The translations under genes and the position numbers were made by a program. The notes under the pieces were generated by a model, which saw only the letters and a program-made list of their open reading frames with translations, was not told the origin of the DNA and ran no database searches. A stretch of 64,000 bases of DNA from Musa acuminata AAA Group (taxonomy: Eukaryota; Streptophyta; Magnoliopsida; Zingiberales; Musaceae), in contig NC_088344.1 of NCBI RefSeq assembly GCF_036884655.1, positions 32,047,001 through 32,111,000 of the forward strand, read 5' to 3'. Below are positions 25,919-35,617 of this stretch, in pieces; position 1 is the first letter of the stretch; every line of letters starts with the position of its first letter.

Positions 25919-26053
25919 GAGTTCATTCTTGTTCTTCTACAATGAAGGTTCATAGTGTTATTGAGAGAAAGACCAGTAAACCACCAGAGTTCATTCTTCT
26001 TCTTCTACATTGAAGGTTCATAGTGTTGTGAGAGAAAGACCAGTAAACCACCA
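25919..26053. repeat. Tandem duplication, two units of about 68 bp
   Basis: Units 25919-25986 and 25987-26053 share GAGTTCATTCTT...GAAGGTTCATAGTGTT...AGACCAGTAAACCACCA, with a few substitutions and a short indel. This is a simple local head-to-tail duplication. Confidence 0.85.
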
Positions 26054-26270
26054 CCACAAAAAAAAACAATAAAACAGAAATTGAAAGAAGCCGATGCAAA
26101 ATTTATATGATTCATACTTCTTGTCTGTGTTCGTAGAGAAAGACCCCATTCGTTTACTATGAGTGATAATCAAATATAAGAAATAAAATCATCTCTTAAC
26201 TCAAACTAAGTAAAGATTCTTTGTATATCCTTACATATAAATTTTATACATATATATCAAAGAAGTATTT

Positions 26271-26624
26271 TTGTTAAACTTTTTAGATCTGCTAAAAACA
26301 TTATTAAAAAAATATAAAAGTATTATATCGAACACCGTAATGAACACCCTAAATTTTCTAAAGAAAATTGTAAAAGTATTCAAAATATTTTTCCTCAATC
26401 TTTTCCCTCATCAAGATCCTGATATTATACTTAATAAAAACAATCATCAAGATCCTGATGTTATACTTAATAAAAACAATCAAACCCTTATTCATAAAGA
26501 TTCTTTTCATACTAATTCTTTATCTTTAATTGATCTTGAACAATACTTGCTAAAATGGATTTTTGTTACTTACCAAATCAGCAAGCTAAATTTTATAGGT
26601 TTTAGATTACGTGATCTTTTTTAA
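26271..26624 (+). other. Unrecognised 117-codon AT-rich open frame
   Basis: An open frame rich in Leu, Lys, Ile, Asn and Phe, starting MLNFLDLLKTLLKK. It contains a 12-residue unit (HQDPDIILNKNN, then HQDPDVILNKNN) repeated in tandem, encoded by a 36-bp duplication at 26409-26444 and 26445-26480. I recognise no domain. It lies just upstream of a sequence matching the internal 3' end of the LTR element, so it may be element-derived. It may equally be a chance frame in AT-rich DNA. Confidence 0.25.
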
Positions 26625-26639
26625 TTAAGTAAGATATAT

Positions 26640-27200
26640 ATAGGATATGATTAGATTCTGATTACGATTTTCGATAGAAAGGAATCCAAATATAATATAA
26701 TTCCTTACAAAATGACTTTAACAAGAGAAATTTTTATAACTACTTATTATAGATCCTTTGCTCTCGCCTATAAAATGACAAAACGTCATAGGACTTAATA
26801 CGAATAATTGAATACATGGATATATAGATACTTAGATATGTTGATACGTGACATTATTGAGAAATTATATATATTCTCTTATCTCTCTTTAATCAAGTAC
26901 AAATCTTCTATCATATTTTCTTTATCTCTAAATCCATCGGTCATAGCAGTCATACGAAGGATACGAAAAGAGAAGAATACGAGTCTAATTTTTTTTACAG
27001 ATCGATATTATTATAGCTTTCGGATTTGATAATGTGGTAATTAAAAATTTAATTAAAAATTTTACATGTGATAATTAAAAATTTAATTATTATTTCCAGA
27101 TATTTATTTGATTATTCACATGTATATATTTAAAATTATGAATTAATATTTATTTTTCACATAAAAACATGATTTATGATTTATCATAAATCATGTCGAA
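26640..27200 (+). mobile_element. Partial copy of a non-coding LTR retroelement
   Basis: Read on plus, this segment matches, in reverse complement, parts of the element at about 35.2-38.9 kb. 26640-26684 resembles the end of the internal region with a GATAGAAAGG purine tract. About 26685-27030 resembles the LTR, including GCTCTCGCCTATAAAA (a TATA box) and GACATTATTGAGA. 27060-27180 resembles an internal stretch at about 37290-37140. The match is diverged but runs in the same order for over 300 bases. Limits are approximate. No coding capacity. Confidence 0.6.
27167..27196. repeat. Perfect inverted repeat (hairpin)
   Basis: Arms ACATGATTTATGAT (27167-27180) and ATCATAAATCATGT (27183-27196) are perfect 14-bp inverted repeats with a two-base spacer. 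It sits at the end of the match to the LTR element, so it may mark a rearrangement junction. Confidence 0.85.
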
Positions 27201-28090
27201 TGTATTAACAACCACTGTTACTTATTGACATTGCTGATGCAAGATTCTGGTCCTTTCTATCTTTTTGTACTTGTTATATACTTCTTATCTTTAATTGTGG
27301 CACGATATCATTGACAGAATTTTTACTACGCAGGTATTTGCTTGAACACCCAGAGCACATTCGACAAGGGGTAAATCTCTCGTAGTTTTCATTTCAGATC
27401 CCTCGGCCATGCACGATCGATGAGTTCTTGCGATGTTGGTTTGATCATTCCGATGAAATCACCAACCAGAAAAATAAGGAGGCCAACTCCCAATCAAACA
27501 TTCAATGATCAGCAACACGCCAAGTCAGAAGATGATCGTTCCTATTATGGCTTGTGCCTATGTTGTTTGTTTAAATGTCACTGTGAAGGTCGAGGGCACG
27601 AGGGGACGGGCGCAGGGCGCAGGGCGCAGGGCGCAGGGCGTGGTTATGTGTGCTTGCGTGCTGACTGCAAACAGCTTGGAACTCCAAGTTACCAAAAGCA
27701 ATTGATATTTGGAGTTCTGATTCCAGTCTGCGATAGTACATACAATATGCAGAACTGAAGTCGTTAAGCCTGTAAAATAATTGAAATGTTGGATATGGAT
27801 CGATATTTCGGATTCATATTCGGATTTAAAGCATAGGCGGATCTGGATCCGTTACCCGATGCTTGGCAATTGCGCCTCCAATCAATTATACGACGGTTCG
27901 ATAAAAGCCTCTCGTGTCGTGCAATATAAATGCATGGCTCGTCGTTTTGACTCAAAGATGGAATGGTCATTCATGACATTCCAAGTTGATGATTGGTCGA
28001 GCTTGTATCAATCAACCTGGCCGGGTGAATGTTATATAGAGTTGAACCGGGTTCAGAAACAGTCGATACGAACCGGTCCAAGGACGAGAG
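27200..28090. other. Intergenic region upstream of RPL12
   Basis: Spacer without a recognised gene. It includes four copies of the 7-mer CGCAGGG at 27611-27638. Frames at 27420-27758 and 27781-28722 (plus) are accidental; the latter runs into the RPL12 gene in the wrong frame. Confidence 0.55.
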
Positions 28091-28145
28091 AATATATATA
28101 TATGTCTTTGGTGTCGCCGCCTTCTCATTCTCCGCAAAACCCTAG
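28091..28145 (+). promoter_or_regulatory. RPL12 promoter: TATA box and telo-box
   Basis: A TATATATATA stretch at 28092-28103 is followed about 35 bases later by AAACCCTAG at 28137-28145, a telo-box of the kind found near transcription starts of plant ribosomal protein genes. The start codon is at 28184, giving a short leader. Confidence 0.65.
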
Positions 28146-28183
28146 CACCAAAGCTCAGGTTCTCTGCCGTCGCCGCCGTCGAG

Positions 28184-28684
28184 ATGCCGCCCAAGTTCGA
28201 TCCGACCCAGGTCGTCGACGTCTACGTGCGGGTTACAGGCGGCGAGGTCGGCGCGGCGAGTTCTCTCGCGCCAAAAATCGGTCCCCTGGGGCTGTCCCCG
28301 AAGAAGATCGGAGAGGACATCGCCAAAGAGACGGCCAAGGACTGGAAGGGCCTCCGCGTCACCGTCAAACTCACGGTCCAGAACCGGCAGGCCAAGGTCA
28401 CCGTCGTCCCCTCCGCCGCCGCCCTCGTCATCAAGGCCCTCAAGGAGCCGGAGCGCGACCGCAAGAAAACCAAAAACATCAAGCACAACGGAAACATCTC
28501 CCTCGACGACGTCGTCGAGATCGCCAGGGTCATGAGTCCCAGGTCCATGGCCAAGGACCTCAGCGGCACCGTCAAGGAGATCCTCGGCACCTGCGTCTCT
28601 GTCGGCTGCACCGTCGACGGGAAGGATCCCAAGGATCTCCAGCAGGAGATCTCCGATGGCGACGTCGAGGTGCCGCTCGAGTAA
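28184..28684 (+). CDS. 60S ribosomal protein L12 (uL11)
   Basis: Cytosolic large-subunit protein of the GTPase-associated centre; with 28S rRNA it forms the base of the P-stalk that recruits elongation factors. 166 aa, the expected plant length, in one exon. The N-terminal domain ([20 protein letters not shown], then [18 protein letters not shown]) carries the proline-glycine motif of uL11. The C-terminal rRNA-binding domain follows ([19 protein letters not shown], then [20 protein letters not shown]), and the tail is acidic. Strong GC bias, as for the other intronless gene here (SAUR). No defect visible. It is a third translation-related gene alongside eIF4A and eL32, each with its own promoter. 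Confidence 0.97.
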   Translation: MPPKFDPTQVVDVYVRVTGGEVGAASSLAPKIGPLGLSPKKIGEDIAKETAKDWKGLRVTVKLTVQNRQAKVTVVPSAAALVIKALKEPERDRKKTKNIKHNGNISLDDVVEIARVMSPRSMAKDLSGTVKEILGTCVSVGCTVDGKDPKDLQQEISDGDVEVPLE

Positions 28685-28963
28685 GCCTTAATTATCTTCG
28701 CATTCGGGTCAGTATGCTTTGAATTGATGCTTGTCATCTTTATATTGCTCGTTTATGAGACTTCAAGATTTCTGCATGTAGTTTAGATGCACTATATTAG
28801 CTTGATCGAGTCTTGATCTGGTTAAGTATGAAAACATTACGGCTATGTTTGTAATCAAAATGACATTTTTTAGCAAATAACAATATGCTTATGTTTGCCA
28901 CTTCGCTTGAATCTATAAATCTATAACATACTCAATGCTGTTTGTTAATGATTGCTTTGTGAA

Positions 28964-29322
28964 ATTAGAATTTTGTATCAGACATTGCTCTTTAGCTAAC
29001 ATGATGTTTTTGAGCTATTCTAATGCCAAGCATGTGTGAAAGATGCATAACATCTTGCCCACAATATGATGGATGGAAAAGCTTCTTGCTTAACAAAAAT
29101 TGGATCTATTTAGTGCTTTCATGCAAAATCTGATATTAGAATTTTGTATCAGACGATGCTCTTTTGGTAACATGATGTTGTTACTTGTTCTATCAATGGA
29201 TTTGAGCTATTCTAATGCCAAGCATGTGCGAAAGATGTATAACATCTTGCCTACAATATGATGGATGGAAAAGCTTCTTGCTTAACAAAAATTGGATCTA
29301 TTTAGTGCTTTCATGCAAAATC
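28964..29322. repeat. Tandem duplication downstream of RPL12
   Basis: Copy 1 at 28964-29130 and copy 2 at 29135-29322 match almost base for base, from ATTAGAATTTTGTATCAGAC to GCTTTCATGCAAAATC. Copy 2 has about 21 extra bases (near 29180-29200) and a few substitutions. It is non-coding and may affect the RPL12 3' flank. Confidence 0.9.
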
Positions 29323-30491
29323 AAAAGTTGAACTGCTATTGGTTAGATGAAGCAGTGAGATCAAACTGTGGTGTGTCTCAGATTTATGCTGTTCCTTTAT
29401 CCTTCCGGTTATAGCTTTATGTTGAGGAATTGAGGAGAACTCTCACTGATCTTGGTCAATTACAAAAGTGATCCTTGTTCGTGACTCCGAAAGAAATCAC
29501 CTTCTTTTCTCTAGCAAATTATCAGCAATGTTAACTAGCTCACTTCTTTCTTAACTCTTTGGTGTTGTCAAGAACTTCTTATTCACATATCTTTTCTATT
29601 TCCCTTGCAACATGTTGTTTCAATTTGCAACAGATTCATTATATCTCCCTTGCTGTATGTGCTTGCTTTTGTTCTACTCTCAAGCACTTTGGCTTTCCAC
29701 TCACTGTCAATTGAATTGATCCAGTTTGCGAATTCCGCACTACCTTTGCTTACACGTATACAAATATGTACATGGCAGACACATGACATACAGATGTAGT
29801 AAGTCAATGATTCTGTGTGTTGTCATCATCCTGTTCTTTGATCCGGAGGAAAAAAGAAATAGGTAACGAGTCCAACAAGATCGTCTTCTTTAGAGTACGA
29901 GAAGAAAGGTTTTTTTCTTCGTGTTCTATGAACAACGATGGATTGGGCCGATGATAATATCTTCTCTCTCAAAGTTTACGTGTCCCGTAATGTTTTTTAT
30001 GTCCTTGGTAATTTTTCTTCGACTAGACGAGAACTCAAGAATGATGTGTGTCATTTGCTCATTATTCAATTAGCAGAATGATGTGCGTCATTTGTTCAAG
30101 CAAACGCTGTCATGCTTGCATAGAAAATGTTAGAAAGCTCTTGTTCTTGAAACTGATCGAGAGAACTTGAAAGGAGATTGAGTTTCCACTCGGGAGGGTT
30201 TCCATCTCACTTTATGTGCTTCTCAACCCTTTATTTAGTTAGCACTCCACCAGTGTCATCTAAATCTTTATTTACATTGCATCGATTAATCAATTGGAGG
30301 AGTTTAGTGCCTCAATTTGTTTTTTTCTAGCTTATTTCCGAGTTTTTTAGTGGTTAGTGGTGGTAGAATAAAATGTGAATACGGGGGGAACTCAGAAGAG
30401 AAGTATTTGTCGGAACTTAACTAATGATAAAGAACAAACTCTATTATGTTTGTTTTTGTTGCTCCTGCAACCCATAGGAAGTCTGTCGCTT
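29323..30491. other. Intergenic region between RPL12 and the kinase gene
   Basis: AT-rich spacer. The right-hand part (about 30300-30491) is probably the 3' UTR of the minus-strand kinase. Frames of 60-75 codons near 29583-29807 are mirror frames of each other on both strands and show no domain. Confidence 0.5.
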
Positions 30492-32528
30492 TCACGAGCG
30501 TTCCGCGGCTTCTCCCTTCATCCCCACCGCAGGGCTGTGCGCGTCTTCCTTGGGAGCCTCGTACAGCGTCACTGGTGCCTCCGATCCCGTCAGCGGAAGG
30601 CTTGCTTCGTCGCGGAGCACCGTTGTGAGGACGGCCACCACCTCGCTCATTGCCGGCCTCGCCTTGGGGTTCTGGTTCAGGCAGTCGTAGGCCAATCTCG
30701 CCACCCTTTCCGCGTTGGCATTGGAATACTGGCCTCCGATTCTGGGGTCGATGACGCTGAACAGCCTCTTGCGACGGACGAGCAGAGGGCGAGCCCACTC
30801 GACCAGGTTGTGCTCTCGGCTCGGCCTGCTCCGGTCCAACGCTTTGCGTCCGACGAGCAGCTCCAAGAGCACGACTCCAAACCCATACACGTCGCTTCTC
30901 GCGGTTAGATGGCCTGCCAAATCACAATCAATGAAAATTATAATACGAAATCCTAAATAGTAAATTAGAAGGAAAGATATTACACAATATTAACTGAAAA
31001 TTAGATGAAATGAAGAGAGATGCCGCGACAAATGTCTTTATTGAGTTAAAACATTTAGAAAAGAGTTCAATTTATATTAAGTTTTAATAAAATATTACCA
31101 TAGTTTATACTGTAATACTAACATTATTTTTAATTTTCATTCTGCTTTTTTCCTTTGCGGTGTAACATTTGACATACAAACAGATAATGTGCAATCTCTA
31201 TGCATAATTTACTGGCAATTAATGGCCAAAACGAATGGCGTTTAAGATGTAAAGAGCGAAATACCACATGGTATGGATTAATGGAAGGTAATGCCGAGCT
31301 CAATTTATTGCTTACCAGTCATTATGTACTCGGGAGCTGCATAACCAAAGGTTCCCATCACCCTGGTGGAAACATGTGTTTGCTCTCCCATAGGTCCCTC
31401 CTTCGCAAGGCCGAAGTCGGAAAGCTTTCCATTATACTCCTGCATAAAGAAAGGGTCTTCAAATAATCTGAAAACTCACTTCAGAGTTGAAATGCATGAC
31501 TATTTCATTATGATCAGTTGTCTTTAATTAAACAGAAACTGACTGTGTTCTCACAAACACCATCACAATCTTTTGCATATTTCCAGTACATATGTTTTAT
31601 CATTTCTTCACTAATTCATCTGTTACAAATCAATTTAAAATAATTTTGATAAGAACATAAAGGAATAGCTTCAAGTTTAAATTGAACATACAGTTTCTAG
31701 ATGTGGCACCATCTTTTTTGGATACTTGAATTCTTATACCAAGAGACAAACCTGACTTGCCAACTTACTATAATCGAAGCTTGCTTAATTGTATAACGAG
31801 CTAACTGGTTAGATTCTCGAAACATGAAGGCCTTTTTATGCTCCTTTTGCAAGAACAAAAACTGTATACAGAGAAACATAGTTAAGAGAGGGTGGAAGAA
31901 GACAAACCGAATCAAGCAAGATGTTTGATGTCTTGAAATCACGATAGATGATGGGTCTTTCAGCTCCATGAAGAAAGGCAAGCCCATTTGCAGCATCCAG
32001 AGCTATCTTCATCCGAGTCAACCATGTCATGGTAGTGCACCCCTCTGACGATGAAGTTTAAGATGATACAATAGTCAATTATCTTCGTCCTGACTTTGAG
32101 AACTTGGGAAAATTCATTCAGTATCTAAAAATAGGACATTTAGCTATATGTTTCATCCTTGACCTAATTAATAGTCACTGTTTTCTCAGAACTAAGTGAA
32201 TTTGTGAATACCAAAAGCATGCCAAGTCAAACATGGTACCTATTAGACAAAGAAATCAACTTAACGACGGAAAATGTATATAAGAGCATATGAGATCGTC
32301 ATCATACTTTTGAAGAGTTTACATTCTAGGCTCCCACAGATCATATACTCATAAACCAGAAGCCTATGTTCATCCTCACAGCAGTAGCCAATAAGCTTGA
32401 CAAGGTTTGCATGACTGAAGTGCCCAAGATAGTTGACTTCTGCCTGACAAACAAGGAAGAAGCTGATGAACTACAAACCCTCCGAATAGACCATTCAAAC
32501 TCATCATATAAATTGGTTTACTGTCTGA

Positions 32529-32592
<64 letters not shown>

Positions 32593-34336
32593 TTTTTCTT
32601 TCAAGATCAGACATAGAGAAAAAACTTTATCAGCTAGAAGTAAATGAAATGATGATTTGCCAAGGACTCCTATTGGTAATTGAGAAGTGGAGCGACGGCT
32701 CAAATTTTCTCTATGGTAATGGCAGAGTCTATGCTAAAGCATGGAGTAAACTTGAGGATCAATTATCAGGGACCCTATTGCTGAAGCATACATGAAATGA
32801 TAGTAAATAGAATTAATGTTCATGAGAAGTGAAAGAAATGATATTTACCAGCCATTCCTTGTCTCCCTGGTGTCCATCTGGATTAAGCCTTTTAACAGCA
32901 ACCTGAGTGTACTCAAAACCTGGCCTGACATTATCATCTATAGTACCTTTGTAGACAAGGCCAAACCCGCCCTCACCAAGTACTAAATCTGGACGAAAGT
33001 TCTTGGTAGCCAGCCTCAATTCTTCATATGTAAATGTTTGGACATTGCCATAGCCAGGCATCTGTCGGAAGTCTTCCACGTCTTTGATTGTCACAGGCAA
33101 ACTCACAACATTGTTGGTCGCCTCTGCAACATTCTGTTCTCGGGTAGGAGCTGATGCTAAAGAAGCATTACCAATTTGAACCGAGGAAGGTTTCAGTTGA
33201 TTAGTACTTGCAGTTACAACTATTTGCAGCCAAAAAAATATGGTCATCGTTGAGTCCACTCATACTAAAATCCTTTAAATAATTGGAAGCGTTGATCGAA
33301 TTCTATCTAAGTCTGAACAGCCTAAACTTCAGGATGCTCATAACATAATAACTACAAAGAGTCAGCCATGAAGGAACGAAACATTTTGTTTATTCAGTCT
33401 TTCATGGTGAAATGTAAGTAGTTGTAGATACAAGAAGTACAGCTACCAGACTTGCAGAAGCAATACATATGTAACACATCTACTTAGAAAAGTTACTTAT
33501 TTATCCAGAGATACAACATTTGTTACCAGATATTGCACCATAATCTGTACCTTAACATATATATAGAGATTGACTAGACTAAGTGATGTTCTTTATTTCT
33601 CCTTTAGAAAAGCAGTAATCACCATATTAAAGCTCGGAATAGCTGTGCTGAAGGGTTTATGTATTGTATCCCTATAATACTAAGTAATCTCCCTTACCAA
33701 TTAGGTTGTATGTCCATTGTTCATGGGATTTCTTCAAGTAGAATGACACTACAAATCAGGTTGTGTGCAGATTATTGAGATTAATGGTTGCTTTTCATGT
33801 TAACTTGATAACATATACGCTTTGGTTTATATCAATAAAAAATTCATTATATATTGAATCGTTAAGATAGTAACAAAATACCTCCTCTCATTACTAGCTA
33901 GTTCAGGATCAACTCGAACTGGCTCCATAGTAGCTCAAATACAAACAAACAAGTTGAGTTTGAATTTGCTTTTCATGTTAATTTGATACATACATACATA
34001 TATATATTGTTTGTATTCCAATAGAATAATCGAGTTTTTACTTGACGAATTCAAGTTATTCGTAAATTGACCCACAATGAGAACAGAAATCTTGCTACTA
34101 TCTTAACTATCAAATATATATTAAATAGTATATCATCTATTAATGTAAACAAAAGCTTATCAAGTTAACATGAAAGGCAATCATTAACCACACAACCTAA
34201 GTTCGTAATGCCGTGTTTCAGATTCTACGATGGACTAAGAACGAAAAGGAATTGATGTGTGATTAAAGAGGGGAAGATCACCTGATCCGGCCTGGTTAGG
34301 GGAATAGGGGTCTATCGAGCTAAGGCAGCTCCCCAT
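30492..34336 (-). CDS. Receptor-like cytoplasmic kinase, RLCK-VII / PBL type
   Basis: Protein serine/threonine kinase expected at the inner face of the plasma membrane, where family members relay signals from receptor kinases. Six exons in transcript order, 34336-34282, 33219-32849, 32443-32308, 32044-31908, 31439-31316 and 30913-30492, give 414 aa. Exon 1 encodes [18 protein letters not shown], an N-myristoylation signal (Gly2, Ser at 6-7) with a palmitoylation-type Cys4. Kinase motifs: GEGGFG (100-105), catalytic Lys128 in [16 protein letters not shown] with catalytic Asp223, DFG at 241-243, then [10 protein letters not shown]. The Arg before Asp223 marks an RD kinase. The tail after the kinase core is about 50 residues. 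All junctions are GT-AG and in frame. Which PBL it is cannot be decided here. Confidence 0.93.
32531..32590. repeat. (AT)n microsatellite in a kinase intron
   Basis: About 30 uninterrupted AT units, in the kinase intron between exons 2 and 3. Runs like this are highly length-variable. Confidence 0.95.
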
Positions 34337-34339
34337 GAT

Positions 34340-34360
34340 CCCCCCCCCCCCCCCCCCCCC
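34340..34360 (-). promoter_or_regulatory. 21-base G run (mRNA sense) just before the kinase start codon
   Basis: An uninterrupted run of 21 C on plus reads as 21 G on the mRNA strand and ends three bases before the ATG (G21-ATC-ATG). Such a run can form a G-quadruplex in the 5' UTR. The assembled length may be inexact because long homopolymers are error-prone. Confidence 0.8.
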
Positions 34361-35200
34361 GGCTCCCTCCTTCCCCTGGGAGCGGAGAGAGAAAGAGAGC
34401 CTCAACCCCGTAGGTCCATTCGCCCGTCCCTGATCCGATGGCCTGCCTTCGACGAACCCCGGAAATCCCCTGCTGCAGCGGCGTCGGCGTCGGCGAAGGC
34501 AGTTACGGTGGAACTCGGAGGCGATTCGGTCCCTTCTAATCGACGCGGCAAAAGAGGCTCTCCGGGTCGCGAGGATTGTGGGAAGGGAAGGGAAGGGAAG
34601 GGAGAGAGAGCAAGAGAGGATAGAGGAGAGGAGCGAAGCGGGAAATATGATTCGTTTCGTTTCGTTTGGTATTTATTTCGAGGAGGAGGAGGATACGAGC
34701 AAGAGTCGGCGCCGGAAACGGTAAAACCTGGTAATAAACACCCCCCTTCGGAGGACCTGCATGTCGTTTACCCGTACATCTGATTGCGTTTTCTATGTGG
34801 GACCCACGCGTAATCACATTAGCCTCTGTCCAGGCAAGCATCCAACCTCGTAATACGGCAATGCCCATAGACATTCAACGACACCACGAAAAAGCCTCGC
34901 CCAGTGTATATTTTTTGCTGGGACGTATAAGTTATCATCTTATGTCACAGAATGCGATCAGGGATGACATTGATATCTTATTGGCTTCTTCGTCTTCTGA
35001 GAGGAGATGCCATCGACGGTGGAGAATCCAAAGCACGTCTTGGAATGCCATGCCGCTTGTCTCGGTCTCTTCGCCCCAGCTCGGAGATCGCTGTCCAAGG
35101 TTTGCTTCTGTATTGACATTATGAGCATCACAACGACATGGATCGCAACCAGAGAGCGGTCGAGAAGTTGCTACGGCTGATACTCGGCGAAGAGCACGAC
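34361..35200. other. Kinase 5' flank and spacer
   Basis: The first 350 bases are GC-rich and include a run of GGGAA units at about 34580-34600, probably the kinase leader and promoter read on minus. Frames on both strands (34508-34783 plus, 34536-34874 minus) are composition effects. The rest is unremarkable. Confidence 0.5.
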
Positions 35201-35617
35201 ATAATGTTTTTATTATATAAAAATTTTAATATTAAAAATTAAAATGTAATAATATTATATTTAAATTTATGATGTATATTTTTCATATTATTTAGTAAGT
35301 TTTTATTTGATCTATGGACATATTGTTGTCGGATTATAATAATGTCGACATGCAAAGAGAATTAAACTCGTTTACTCTTCTCTATATATTATCACACGAT
35401 CGTTAGAAAGAAGATTTGTAATATCTCATTAATATTAGTTAGTTCATGTGATAGTCATGTATCCTCATCTCATATTATCTATGTATCCGTATATCCATAT
35501 ATTATATTTTTAGTTCTTAAGTTAACTATTTATAGGTGAGAGCAGAGGGTTGAGATAAGTAATTAGATGAGTCCCTCCGATCAAGATCAACTCATAAGAA
35601 ATCCTATCATAATTGAA
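35200..35617 (-). repeat. Left LTR-like repeat (3' LTR on minus)
   Basis: Matches the repeat at 38360-38868 in the same orientation through shared blocks such as TTTTTATTTGA, GTATCCnnATAT, TATTTTTAGT and TTTATAG, and GAGGGTT. Read on minus it holds CTCTGCTCTCACCTATAAATAG, probably the LTR TATA box. Clearly diverged; limits are approximate. Confidence 0.55.

Noticed and set aside
26150..27200. Possible integrated pararetrovirus (TATA box, AT-rich frame)
   Set aside because: No movement, coat, protease or reverse transcriptase motif; the segment matches the LTR element at 35-39 kb instead.
27781..28722. 313-codon plus frame running through RPL12
   Set aside because: It overlaps the clear uL11 frame in another phase and becomes Arg/Gly-rich nonsense there.
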